Assembly (NCBI GenBank): GCA_903876815.1
Contig: CAIRBL010000094.1
Span: 1 to 28,778 of the forward strand
Reading direction: 5' to 3'
DNA: 28,778 bases
DNA from: an uncultured bacterium
GTDB taxonomy: Bacteria; Patescibacteriota; Patescibacteriia; UBA1558; GWA2-36-10
Each line of letters begins with the position of its first letter. The stretch's first letter is position 1. The notes under the pieces are model-generated. The model was not told the origin of the DNA, did not search any database, and saw only the letters and a list, made by a program, of their open reading frames with translations. Below, piece after piece: positions 13,725 through 22,364 of this stretch. Position numbers and translations under genes: made by a program.

Positions 13725-16571
13725 CTATTTTTTAAACATTTTAGCCAGGTATTGTCCTGTAAAACTACTCTTAACTTTCGACACATCTTTTGGGGTGCCG
13801 ACGGCTACTAAGTTTCCGCCTTTATCGCCTCCTTCTGGACCTAAGTCTATCACCCAATCTGAACTTTTGATGACATCCAAATTGTGTTCAATCACCAAAA
13901 CAGTATTGCCTTTATCTACTAAGCGATGCAAAACATCAAGCAGACGTTTGACATCGTCAAAATGCAAGCCAGTAGTTGGCTCATCTAAAATATACAAAGT
14001 TTTGCCACTGGCTCTACGTGCCAACTCGGTGGCTAGTTTGATACGCTGAGCTTCACCGCCAGATAAAGTGGTAGCTGACTGACCTAAAGCAATATAGCCT
14101 AAGCCAACATCATATAAAGTTTTTAGTTTATTGTGAATATTGGGAATATTCACAAAAAAATGCATAGCTTCTTCAACGGTCATCTGTAAAACCTCAGCAA
14201 TATCTTTACCTTTATAATGTATTTCCAAAGCTTCATTGTTGTAGCGTTTGCCGTGACACTCTTCACACTCCACATAAACATTTGGTAAAAAATTCATTTC
14301 GATTTTTACTACGCCGTCACCCTGGCAAGCTTCGCAACGGCCACCTTTGACATTAAATGAAAATCTACCTGCTTTATAGCCACGAATTTTTGCTTCTGGC
14401 AATTCTGCAAACAAATCTCTAATGTAAGTAAAGACACCGGTGTAAGTAGCAGGGTTAGAGCGTGGCGTGCGACCGATTGGCGACTGATCAATATCTATCA
14501 CTTTATCGATAAATTCCAAACCTTTGATTTGTTTGTGTTTGGCTGGATTGTCTTTGGCACGATAAAAATGCTGTTTCAAAGCTTTGGCTAAAATTTCTGT
14601 CATCAAAGTTGATTTTCCTGAACCCGACACACCAGTGATACTGATAAATTTACCCAAAGGAAAATGAACATCAATCTCTTTCAGGTTAAAAGCAGAGGCG
14701 CCAATAATAGACAATGTCTTGCCGTTACCAGAACGATATTTTTTGGGCACACTAATAAAAGAAGCGCCAGACAAATATTTGCCTGTAATTGACTTGGGAT
14801 TCTTCTTGATAGCTTGTGGCGTACCTTCGGCAATAATCTCACCACCATGTTTACCGGCACCAGGCCCAATATCTATCACCCAGTCAGCTGCCAAAATCGT
14901 CTCTTCATCATGCTCCACAACAATCACCGTGTTACCTAAATCTCTTAAATTCTGCAAAGTCTCAATCAATTTAGCATTATCTTTTTGGTGCAAACCAATA
15001 GAAGGTTCATCTAAAATATACAAAACACCCATCAAAGAAGAGCCGATCTGAGTAGCCAGTCTAATGCGCTGTGCTTCGCCACCAGACAAAGTATTAGCTG
15101 CTCTATCCAAAGTCAAATAGCTCAGACCAACATTATTCAAAAAAGTTAAACGCTCTCTGATTTCTTTGAGAATTTGCTTAGCAATAATGATTTCTCTTTC
15201 GCTTAATTTTTTTTCTAGCTCACTAAAAAATTTTTTACTCTCGGTGATATTTAAGGCTGTAACTTCAGAAATATTTTTAGCACCGACCGTGATACTCAAA
15301 ACTTCTTTTTTCAAACGTCTGCCATGACAAGTCTCACAAGGAGTGATACGCATATAACGCTCTATTTCACTACGAATATATTCTGAATCTGTTTCTCGAT
15401 AACGACGTTGCAAATTTGGGATCACACCTTCAAAAGTAGTATTGTAATCACCATTGAATTTATCACCTGACATTTCCATTTGATATCTGTCTTCACCGGT
15501 ACCATACAAAATAATTTCTAGTTGCTTAGCCGTTAACTTATCCACTCTATCATTAGTAGAAAATTTATGTTTTTTAGCAACGGCTTCCAAAATTCTAAAA
15601 TACCAAGTTTGGTTAGCGGCAGTTCTGGACCAAGGACGAATAGCGCCTTCAGCTAAAGATAATTTTTTATTAGGGATGACTAGGTCAGGATCAACAATCA
15701 ATTTAGAACCCAAGCCAGTACAATCAGGACAAGCGCCATGTGGGCTATTAAAAGAAAAATTACGCGATTCGATTTCTGGAAAATTTATTTCACTATGTAT
15801 TGCACAACTAAAGTGTTCACTAAAAAATAAATTTTCTTCTGTTTTGGGGATATGAATAGTAATAAAACCATTACCCAAATCCAAAGCTGTTTCTAAAGAT
15901 TGTAATAAACGAGATTTAGTTTCTTTGGAGCCGTCTTGACGCAAACGATCAACTACCACTTCCAAACTATGTTTTTTTTGTTTATCCAAAACCAAGTCTT
16001 TAGCTTCTTCAAAAGTCATCATTTCTCCATCTAAACGTAAACGTCTATAGCCGATACTAGAAAGGTGCTCAATCATTTTGCGGTGCTCACCTTTTTTATC
16101 TCGTATTACAGCGGATAAAATAATAAAGTCTGTTTCAGCAGGTTGAGACCAAACTTTATCAGCAATTTGTTGCAAGGATTGTTTTACTACTTCTTGACCA
16201 CACAAATGACAATGAGGCAGACCAATGCGAGCATAAAGCAAACGCAAATAATCATAGACCTCAGTCACTGTACCAACAGTTGATCTGGGATTTCTTGACG
16301 AAGTTTTTTGATCAATAGAAATAGCAGGACTCAAACCTTCAATCTGATCAACATCTGGTTTGTCCATCAAACCTAAAAATTGTCTAGCATAAGCTGAAAG
16401 TGACTCTACATAACGACGCTGACCTTCAGCGTAGATGGTATCAAAAGCTAAAGACGATTTACCTGAGCCAGATAAACCAGTAATCACTACCAATTTATCA
16501 CGAGGAATTTTGACATCAATGTTCTTCAGATTGTGAACGCGCGCTCCCTTGATGACAATATTTTTTGACAT
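13725..16571 (-). CDS. uvrA: UvrABC excinuclease subunit A
   Basis: DNA-damage recognition ATPase of nucleotide excision repair; it loads UvrB on lesions. About 948 residues with two ABC modules. The first has Walker A GLSGSGKSSLAF, followed by GQRRYVESLSAYARQFLG, signature LSGGEAQRIRLATQIG and Walker B LYILDEPSIGLH. The second has GVSGSGKSTLM, LSGGEAQRIKLATELA and LYILDEPTTGLH. Zinc modules: ACPDCTGLG paired with CETCHGRRL, and CEACQGDG paired with CEECHGKRY. I chose ATG 16571 (MSKNIVIKGARVHNLKN) because UvrA homology starts there and because the promoter at 16607-16635 would start transcription near 16600, downstream of the alternative ATG at 16616. No Shine-Dalgarno. uvrC lies 6 kb away on the other strand; uvrB is not in the window. 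Confidence 0.97.
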   Translation of the reverse strand: MSKNIVIKGARVHNLKNIDVKIPRDKLVVITGLSGSGKSSLAFDTIYAEGQRRYVESLSAYARQFLGLMDKPDVDQIEGLSPAISIDQKTSSRNPRSTVGTVTEVYDYLRLLYARIGLPHCHLCGQEVVKQSLQQIADKVWSQPAETDFIILSAVIRDKKGEHRKMIEHLSSIGYRRLRLDGEMMTFEEAKDLVLDKQKKHSLEVVVDRLRQDGSKETKSRLLQSLETALDLGNGFITIHIPKTEENLFFSEHFSCAIHSEINFPEIESRNFSFNSPHGACPDCTGLGSKLIVDPDLVIPNKKLSLAEGAIRPWSRTAANQTWYFRILEAVAKKHKFSTNDRVDKLTAKQLEIILYGTGEDRYQMEMSGDKFNGDYNTTFEGVIPNLQRRYRETDSEYIRSEIERYMRITPCETCHGRRLKKEVLSITVGAKNISEVTALNITESKKFFSELEKKLSEREIIIAKQILKEIRERLTFLNNVGLSYLTLDRAANTLSGGEAQRIRLATQIGSSLMGVLYILDEPSIGLHQKDNAKLIETLQNLRDLGNTVIVVEHDEETILAADWVIDIGPGAGKHGGEIIAEGTPQAIKKNPKSITGKYLSGASFISVPKKYRSGNGKTLSIIGASAFNLKEIDVHFPLGKFISITGVSGSGKSTLMTEILAKALKQHFYRAKDNPAKHKQIKGLEFIDKVIDIDQSPIGRTPRSNPATYTGVFTYIRDLFAELPEAKIRGYKAGRFSFNVKGGRCEACQGDGVVKIEMNFLPNVYVECEECHGKRYNNEALEIHYKGKDIAEVLQMTVEEAMHFFVNIPNIHNKLKTLYDVGLGYIALGQSATTLSGGEAQRIKLATELARRASGKTLYILDEPTTGLHFDDVKRLLDVLHRLVDKGNTVLVIEHNLDVIKSSDWVIDLGPEGGDKGGNLVAVGTPKDVSKVKSSFTGQYLAKMFKK

Positions 16572-16606
16572 ATATTTTGAAAAAAAATAATTCAATAATC
16601 CCGCAA

Positions 16607-16635
16607 AGGATACCACAAAAATCCCACCAAGTCAA
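16607..16635 (-). promoter_or_regulatory. uvrA promoter
   Basis: TTGACT (16630-16635), a 17-nt spacer and TATCCT (16607-16612) on the minus strand. It decides the uvrA start codon, since the upstream in-frame ATG at 16616 would not be in the transcript. Confidence 0.6.
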
Positions 16636-16673
16636 TCTAGCTAATGCTCTGAATACAAAAGTTAAGAGGGCTC

Positions 16674-16700
16674 CCAAGGTATTTATCCTAAAGAACCCTC
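16674..16700 (-). terminator. Weak hairpin after the 16704-16889 gene
   Basis: GAGGG (16676-16680) pairs with CCCTC (16696-16700), with imperfect pairing inside. It is followed on the minus strand by a broken T-rich run. It lies between the small membrane gene and the uvrA promoter. Confidence 0.4.
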
Positions 16701-16703
16701 ATC

Positions 16704-16889
16704 CTATTGATCACTGCGCTGTTGCCAACGTTGCCTGCCCATGAAAAAGGCCCAAATCAGCAAAGCTCCAAGCAACCAAAGGCCGCTAATGATAGCTACT
16801 ATTTTGTGTTGCTGCCAAAGCCAGCTGAAAGCAGCTATTTTCCATAGGACGCCAAAAACAATCGGCGTGAGCCAAAGAACTCTTTTCAT
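16704..16889 (-). CDS. Small two-helix membrane protein (61 aa), unknown
   Basis: Starts MKRVLWLTPIVFGVLWKIAAF, with a second hydrophobic helix (IVAIISGLWLLGALLIWAFFM) and a basic, Gln-rich tail GRQRWQQRSDQ. Tryptophan-rich. I do not recognise a family. ATG 16889 is preceded by GAGG at 6 nt; an upstream in-frame TTG (16901) would overlap that site and is less likely. Like the two small genes at 2279-3069 it has a Shine-Dalgarno and a higher GC than the long genes. It lies upstream of uvrA on the same strand but is separated by a hairpin and a new promoter. It is divergent from the large exported protein at 17007. Confidence 0.6.
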   Translation of the reverse strand: MKRVLWLTPIVFGVLWKIAAFSWLWQQHKIVAIISGLWLLGALLIWAFFMGRQRWQQRSDQ

Positions 16890-16954
16890 CTGAAGCCTCA
16901 AGCTTTTTTAGAAATTCAAATTACTTTACTATATATAAACAAAAAAATCAATGT

Positions 16955-16983
16955 TTGGAAAAACACTCTTAATCTGTTATAAT
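16955..16983 (+). promoter_or_regulatory. Promoter of the large exported M14 protein
   Basis: TTGGAA (16955-16960), a 17-nt spacer and perfect TATAAT (16978-16983) with an extended -10 TG (TGTTATAAT). Transcription would start near 16990, leaving a leader of about 17 nt without a Shine-Dalgarno. Confidence 0.75.
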
Positions 16984-17006
16984 AATGATGTTTAAAATAA
17001 TAATAG

Positions 17007-20000
17007 ATGAAAAACATGTATAAATTCCAAAAGAAAAAAGGACTATTTTTTTGTGTCCTTTTAATACTCTTAGTTATCACCATTCATAAACAATCTGTAC
17101 AAGCTCTAGAAGTTTTGGTGAATGGCAATTTTAGCACTGAAACTGACAGCGCATCTTTAAGATCTGATGACAGTGGTCAAGATTGGTATGAAAGTCGAGC
17201 TGATTCTGCACCCAATGGACCAAATCAATTAACTTTAGATGAAACAAACATAGCTGGGAATGCTACAAAAAAAGCAAAGTTTACAGGCGGCTCTACTTAT
17301 AACACCTACATGTCACAAGCTTTGCCATCTGCACTAAATAGTGGAACTTTTACTGTTCAGTGGGATATATATGTTGATTCTATTGTCAATGTTTCTGCCA
17401 CTGATCGCAGCGGCTGGATGTTTTTAGGTAATGACAGCAATGCAATTCAAGGGCCAAGCTCCACAGACGTTGAACGTTGGGCAATACTTGCTTGGGCAAA
17501 AGTTGGCGGTGGCGATACTGGCGCAGTATCATTAACTTATCGTGATCGAGATGATGCTCTGACTGCTTTTTCTCTAGCGAGCTCAACCCTAGCTTTAGAT
17601 ACCTGGTATACAATAAAATTAGTCGGAAATCCAACGACTGACACTTATGATATTTATGTAAATGACATGCTCCAAGTATCAGGGGCAACTTCTCGTTATG
17701 CTAATGTTGACCCAAGTTATATCAGTTTTGCCTCCTGGAATGATGGTGCTGGTACTTTTTATATAGATAATGTCACTTTAGATGATGGGACAACGCTAGA
17801 TCCAACTTTTACTCAAAATAGATACCGTTGGTATGCTAATACGGATGCTATTTCACCAACAGATCCGTGGCCAGTGGGTGGCACAAATCTAGCTGAAAAT
17901 ACTAGTATCGGTGGTAGTAATAGACCAAGCGCAGATGATGTTTTACGTCTACGCATGTCAGTGCAAAATTCTGTCGCTGAATTAACAGCTAATGCTCAAG
18001 ATTTTAAACTACAATTTGGCACTGGAAGTTCTTGCGCCAGTGTCAGTAATTGGCAAGATGTGGGGGAAATATCTTCTAGCACTGCCCCCTGGCGAGGCTA
18101 TAATAATACTTCTGCAGCAGATAACGCTACTATAAGCTCACTGCTTTTAACTGGCGCTGACATCGGTGGATCTTATGAAGAAGAAAATAGCTCTGCTTTA
18201 AATCCAAACACAGTGGCTGTGGGTGAGGATGTAGAATATGATTGGGTTTTACAAGCTCATAATTTAGCCGATGAAACAAACTATTGTTTCCGCATGGTAG
18301 AGTCAGATGGCACAATTTTTAATACTTATACAAATTATCCGCAAGTCACAAATAGCGCCACAGTATTTGATGTCTCATTTGAAGGTGGCAATGGAGAAAA
18401 TTTTGTCAGAGTTGGTGATGCTGTTTCTTTCGCTGGCGAATTAGACATCGGCACTGGTACATATTTACGTACTACTTGGTTTTATTTTTCCATGACTAAT
18501 GTTTTGAATAAAACTATTGCTTTCACGATGACGAATGCCAGAGGCGCCAATACTGAAACAAATGTTTGGACTGGTAAACGACCATTTTATTCTTATGATC
18601 AAATCACTTGGTATCCAGTTACCAATGATGGTACAGATAACAACCCATCATTTACTTGGAATGCTCCTGGAAATAGCGAAACTTTCACTCAAGACACTGT
18701 TTATATAGCTTATGCTCCTCCTTACACTTATACTCACGCTCTCAATGATATCGATCGTTGGGAAGATTCAGAATTCGCCTCTTCTACAGAGATAATCGGC
18801 CAAAGCGTCCAAGGCAGAAATATTCACCTACTTACTTTTGAAGATGTCAACTCTCCTATCCCGTATGCCAATAAAAAAGTGATGTGGGTAGATAGTCGTC
18901 AACATCCAATGGAAATGGGTGCGAGCTATGCTGCACAAGCTATCGTAGATTTTTATTTAGATACTACCAATCCTGAAGCCAAAGTTTTTAGACAAGGTTG
19001 GATTTTAAAAATCATACCAGATGTCAATCCTGATGCTATGTATCTAGGACAAACCAGAAGTAATGCTAATGGTTGGGACTTAAATCGTGAGTGGAATAAT
19101 GGCGCACCAAATATTGGCACTGAAGAAATAGAAGTTTATGAAGTACACTCTGCTATACATGACTGGGTAACGACACAGGGAAATAGTATAGATATCTTTT
19201 TAGATATGCACACGCAATCATCTGCTCCACCAAGTGCTTTTTATGCTAACACCAGTTTCTCTCATGAAATAATGGAAGATAATTTAGGTTTTTTATTAAA
19301 TTTTCCTTTTAACGCCTTTTCTGCTGGTTCCTATGCTATTGATGTAGTTTATGATAACTATGGAGCCCCGGCTTACACAATCGAGGGTCCAGATGTCCGC
19401 TGGGACGCAGACAATCATCCTACAATAGCTAATAATCGAGCTTGGGGAAGAGCTTGGGCCATGGCAGCTATTTCAGAATTTGAAACTAATGCTGATATTT
19501 TTACTTTTCATGAAATTACAGAAGGCTCTGGCGCATCTGACAATTTACTTGTCACGGCACCCGGAAAATTTAGAACAGTTTTTGATGAAGCCAAAGGTGG
19601 AGCGATGACTTATTGGTATGATACAGAAAATCAATCTGACCACACCGCTCAACTAGGTGATCTAACTAATGGCGTAGACAGATTGATTTTTAATGACGGT
19701 ACAGCTCGCAATTTATCTGCCTCAACTAATGTTGCCACCTCCTCTACTTATCTAGCTGGACCAGTAATTTCTAAAATTACTTACACTGGAGATTTTGGCG
19801 GTGTAGCCAACTATGATTACACTTTGACCAAAACTATTTGGCAAGATGGTAGAATTTGGAATAATTTTACTTTAGTAAATAATACCGGTTCAAGTGTGGA
19901 CTGGACTACTATGGGTTTGTATAATTCTCTAACTAATACTAATTTTGATTTAGCTTATGATAATTTTGATAACACACCCAACGAAGGCGAGGCTAATTGG

Positions 20001-22271
20001 TTTGCCCAAATTGGCAATGGCACTGGAGGTATTAAAGCTGCTTTAGTTAGCTACTTTGTCAGCCAAACTGGTAATTGGTATTATGATCACTGGGGCTTTG
20101 CCAGCGGGCCACCACAAACTAGCTATTACTATGACAGCAATGGACCAATACAGACAAATGGTTCGACTATTACTATCAATTGGGTGCAACAAATCAATCC
20201 TGATAATGATGTTTTAACTAATGAAACAGACATTGATGTTTATAGTTATGATATTATGAACCCAGATACACCTACAGTGACTAAGGGTAATTTTAATAAA
20301 TTTTCTCCTACTGATGGTGGACTAGAATTTGAACCTAATAATAATCAAATAGTTTTTACCTACGCTAATGCTGACACTTACACCAAGAAAAAACCAAGTT
20401 TTATCTTAACGAATTATACAGCTTCAACAGCTCCGGTTTTAAAAGTAAATGGTAGTTTCTTAGACAGTGAAACTGGAAGTGCTCATAGTGGCGATACTTA
20501 TCTAGGCACAGCTTATAATTCTTATGTTGATGATGCTAATAATATTGCTTACATTCAATACTTAAGCGATGTTTCTAGCAATGTACAAATACAAATGGGT
20601 AATGCTTTAGCAAATTCTGCACCAGCTGCTCCAAGCGCTGTAACTGCTGTTTATAATTCTGATACCCAAATCACTGTCACTTGGACAGATAACTCTGCTG
20701 ATGAAGACGGCTTCATTATTCAACGTCGTGATGATACTGGCTCTGGTTGGAGCGAATATACAGAGATCTGTACAATTCCTGCTAATTCTACAAACTTTTT
20801 AGATAACTCTGCTAATAACCCAGACAATCCTCCAGCTGCTAATGAAAGATATCAGTATAAAATTATCGCTCAAAATATAATTGGCAATTCCACTGGTGCA
20901 ACTTCATCAGCCATAGATACTAAGCCTGCCGCGCCAACAATTGGCACAGCAACAGTTGACTCTTCGACCGCTATTACTTGGACTTGGACTGATAATGCAA
21001 AATTTGAAGACTCTTATCGTATAGATTATGAAAGTTCGGCTGGTACTGATGTTGATGATTTGGCGGCTAATGCAACATCCTACCAAGCAACTGGTCTGAC
21101 ACCAAACACGGCTTATAGCGTCAGCGTTCGAGCTTATCATAATACTAGAGGTGAGAGCTCTGCCTCGGCTACTTCTGATGAAGTTTATACTTTAGCAAAC
21201 ATTCCAAATACACTTTCCGCTTCTGTGACAAACATGAACAACATTACTGTAGCTTGGAATGCTAATAGTAATCCAAACGGCACTGAATATTATGTAGAAA
21301 ATGTTACTTTGGCTAGTAACTCTGGCTGGATTACCAGTGCTAATTGGTATTCTAATGGCTTAACTTGTAATACTGAATACACCTTTAGAGTCAAAGCTCG
21401 CAATGGTGATAGTATAGACACTACTTGGTCTGATAACTTCACAGCCTCCTCTACTGACTGCACTTTGACTAATGGTGGCGGTGGAGCTGTTTCTTTGCCG
21501 GCCGCTATTGGTGAAGGAAGAATAAGTGAAACGATCAGCATGGGGCAAATAGCTGATATTGGTGCTGTGCAAAATAGTGGCACAAATGTTTTGGCTTATA
21601 TCAATTCTGGCGCCAGTTTTCAAGCTACAGTGAGTAATCATAACAACAAAACTACTCAAGAACATAGTTTTAAAATTTTAGATTTAGATCTATTAAACAA
21701 TATTATTACTATCCAGATAAATTCTAAGCCACAAATTATCAAACTAAAATTAAATGAAACTCAAAAAGTAGACTTAGATGGTGACGGTGTCAAGGATTTA
21801 GAAATAAAATTTGCCGATATCTATATAAATCGCGCAGAAATAACTATGGCCACAGTACTAGATGAACAAATACTTCATACTTTAATTAAATATGCTAATT
21901 CACCGAAAGTTTATTTGCTAGAGAATAATAAAAAAAGATGGATTACTGATGGTGAAACATTTCTAGCTTTAGGTTATAAATGGAGCGATATTCAAATTAT
22001 TCCCGAAATTACTACTTATACTGATGGAGAAAATTTAACTACCAGCCAAAATAAATATATTCTCAAAAACTTCTTAAAGCTTGGCCAAACTAGCGAGGAA
22101 GTACGACAGCTGCAAACAAAATTAAAAACTTTAGGCTATTTTCACTACCCTAGTATCACTGGTTATTTTGGACAAGTTACCGAGCAAGCAGTCAAAGCTT
22201 TCCAAAAAGCTAACAATATTTCTCCACTCGGCTATGTCGGTCCAGCCACCAGAGCTGCTTTAAATAAATAA
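17007..22271 (+). CDS. Giant exported carboxypeptidase-like protein (M14, FN3, PG-binding)
   Basis: 1754 residues. Signal peptide: basic KFQKKK, hydrophobic core to about residue 26, probable cleavage near SVQA (35). Next a concanavalin/LamG-like beta domain (about 36-265), a beta-rich region, then at about 454 the N-domain typical of cytosolic carboxypeptidases (PFYSYDQITWYPV, YIAYAPPYTYTHAL). The zinc peptidase follows: His633 and Glu636 (RQHPMEMG), Asn693-Arg694 (GWDLNREW), His735 (LDMHTQS), and a candidate catalytic Glu793 in PAYTIEGPD. Residues 860-1200 are beta-rich. Three FN3 repeats (about 1205-1485), a calcium-loop-like DLDGDGVKDLE (near 1590), a VYLLENNKKRWITDGETF motif (1638) and a C-terminal peptidoglycan-binding domain (1685-1754, LGQTSEEVRQLQTKLKTLGYF) complete it. 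It probably acts at the cell surface on peptides or wall material; the substrate is unknown. Own promoter and terminator. Confidence 0.9.
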   Translation: MKNMYKFQKKKGLFFCVLLILLVITIHKQSVQALEVLVNGNFSTETDSASLRSDDSGQDWYESRADSAPNGPNQLTLDETNIAGNATKKAKFTGGSTYNTYMSQALPSALNSGTFTVQWDIYVDSIVNVSATDRSGWMFLGNDSNAIQGPSSTDVERWAILAWAKVGGGDTGAVSLTYRDRDDALTAFSLASSTLALDTWYTIKLVGNPTTDTYDIYVNDMLQVSGATSRYANVDPSYISFASWNDGAGTFYIDNVTLDDGTTLDPTFTQNRYRWYANTDAISPTDPWPVGGTNLAENTSIGGSNRPSADDVLRLRMSVQNSVAELTANAQDFKLQFGTGSSCASVSNWQDVGEISSSTAPWRGYNNTSAADNATISSLLLTGADIGGSYEEENSSALNPNTVAVGEDVEYDWVLQAHNLADETNYCFRMVESDGTIFNTYTNYPQVTNSATVFDVSFEGGNGENFVRVGDAVSFAGELDIGTGTYLRTTWFYFSMTNVLNKTIAFTMTNARGANTETNVWTGKRPFYSYDQITWYPVTNDGTDNNPSFTWNAPGNSETFTQDTVYIAYAPPYTYTHALNDIDRWEDSEFASSTEIIGQSVQGRNIHLLTFEDVNSPIPYANKKVMWVDSRQHPMEMGASYAAQAIVDFYLDTTNPEAKVFRQGWILKIIPDVNPDAMYLGQTRSNANGWDLNREWNNGAPNIGTEEIEVYEVHSAIHDWVTTQGNSIDIFLDMHTQSSAPPSAFYANTSFSHEIMEDNLGFLLNFPFNAFSAGSYAIDVVYDNYGAPAYTIEGPDVRWDADNHPTIANNRAWGRAWAMAAISEFETNADIFTFHEITEGSGASDNLLVTAPGKFRTVFDEAKGGAMTYWYDTENQSDHTAQLGDLTNGVDRLIFNDGTARNLSASTNVATSSTYLAGPVISKITYTGDFGGVANYDYTLTKTIWQDGRIWNNFTLVNNTGSSVDWTTMGLYNSLTNTNFDLAYDNFDNTPNEGEANWFAQIGNGTGGIKAALVSYFVSQTGNWYYDHWGFASGPPQTSYYYDSNGPIQTNGSTITINWVQQINPDNDVLTNETDIDVYSYDIMNPDTPTVTKGNFNKFSPTDGGLEFEPNNNQIVFTYANADTYTKKKPSFILTNYTASTAPVLKVNGSFLDSETGSAHSGDTYLGTAYNSYVDDANNIAYIQYLSDVSSNVQIQMGNALANSAPAAPSAVTAVYNSDTQITVTWTDNSADEDGFIIQRRDDTGSGWSEYTEICTIPANSTNFLDNSANNPDNPPAANERYQYKIIAQNIIGNSTGATSSAIDTKPAAPTIGTATVDSSTAITWTWTDNAKFEDSYRIDYESSAGTDVDDLAANATSYQATGLTPNTAYSVSVRAYHNTRGESSASATSDEVYTLANIPNTLSASVTNMNNITVAWNANSNPNGTEYYVENVTLASNSGWITSANWYSNGLTCNTEYTFRVKARNGDSIDTTWSDNFTASSTDCTLTNGGGGAVSLPAAIGEGRISETISMGQIADIGAVQNSGTNVLAYINSGASFQATVSNHNNKTTQEHSFKILDLDLLNNIITIQINSKPQIIKLKLNETQKVDLDGDGVKDLEIKFADIYINRAEITMATVLDEQILHTLIKYANSPKVYLLENNKKRWITDGETFLALGYKWSDIQIIPEITTYTDGENLTTSQNKYILKNFLKLGQTSEEVRQLQTKLKTLGYFHYPSITGYFGQVTEQAVKAFQKANNISPLGYVGPATRAALNK

Positions 22272-22282
22272 TCAACCCCACT

Positions 22283-22325
22283 AAAAACAACACTCTTTTA
22301 TACAAAACTAGTGTTGTTTTTATTT
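22283..22325 (+). terminator. Terminator of the M14 gene
   Basis: A 12-bp stem AAAAACAACACT/AGTGTTGTTTTT (22283-22294, 22310-22321) continues into a T-rich run, 11 bp after the stop codon. Confidence 0.88.
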
Positions 22326-22352
22326 TGACTTTATGTCAATCTGTATTTCCAG

Positions 22353-22358
22353 TATAAT
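22353..22358 (+). promoter_or_regulatory. uvrC -10 box at leaderless distance
   Basis: A perfect TATAAT ends 6 bp before ATG 22365, so the expected transcription start coincides with the start codon. The -35 region is unclear: TTGACT at 22325-22330 gives a 22-nt spacer, which is too long. Confidence 0.55.
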
Positions 22359-22364
22359 AAATAT

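Noticed and set aside
14719..15051. 110-residue plus-strand ORF
   Set aside because: Antisense to the uvrA ATPase motifs; shadow of strongly conserved codons.
16572..16616. Upstream in-frame ATG of uvrA (adds MVSFAGLLNYFFSKY)
   Set aside because: UvrA homology begins at MSKNIVIKG, and the predicted transcription start near 16600 lies downstream of this ATG.
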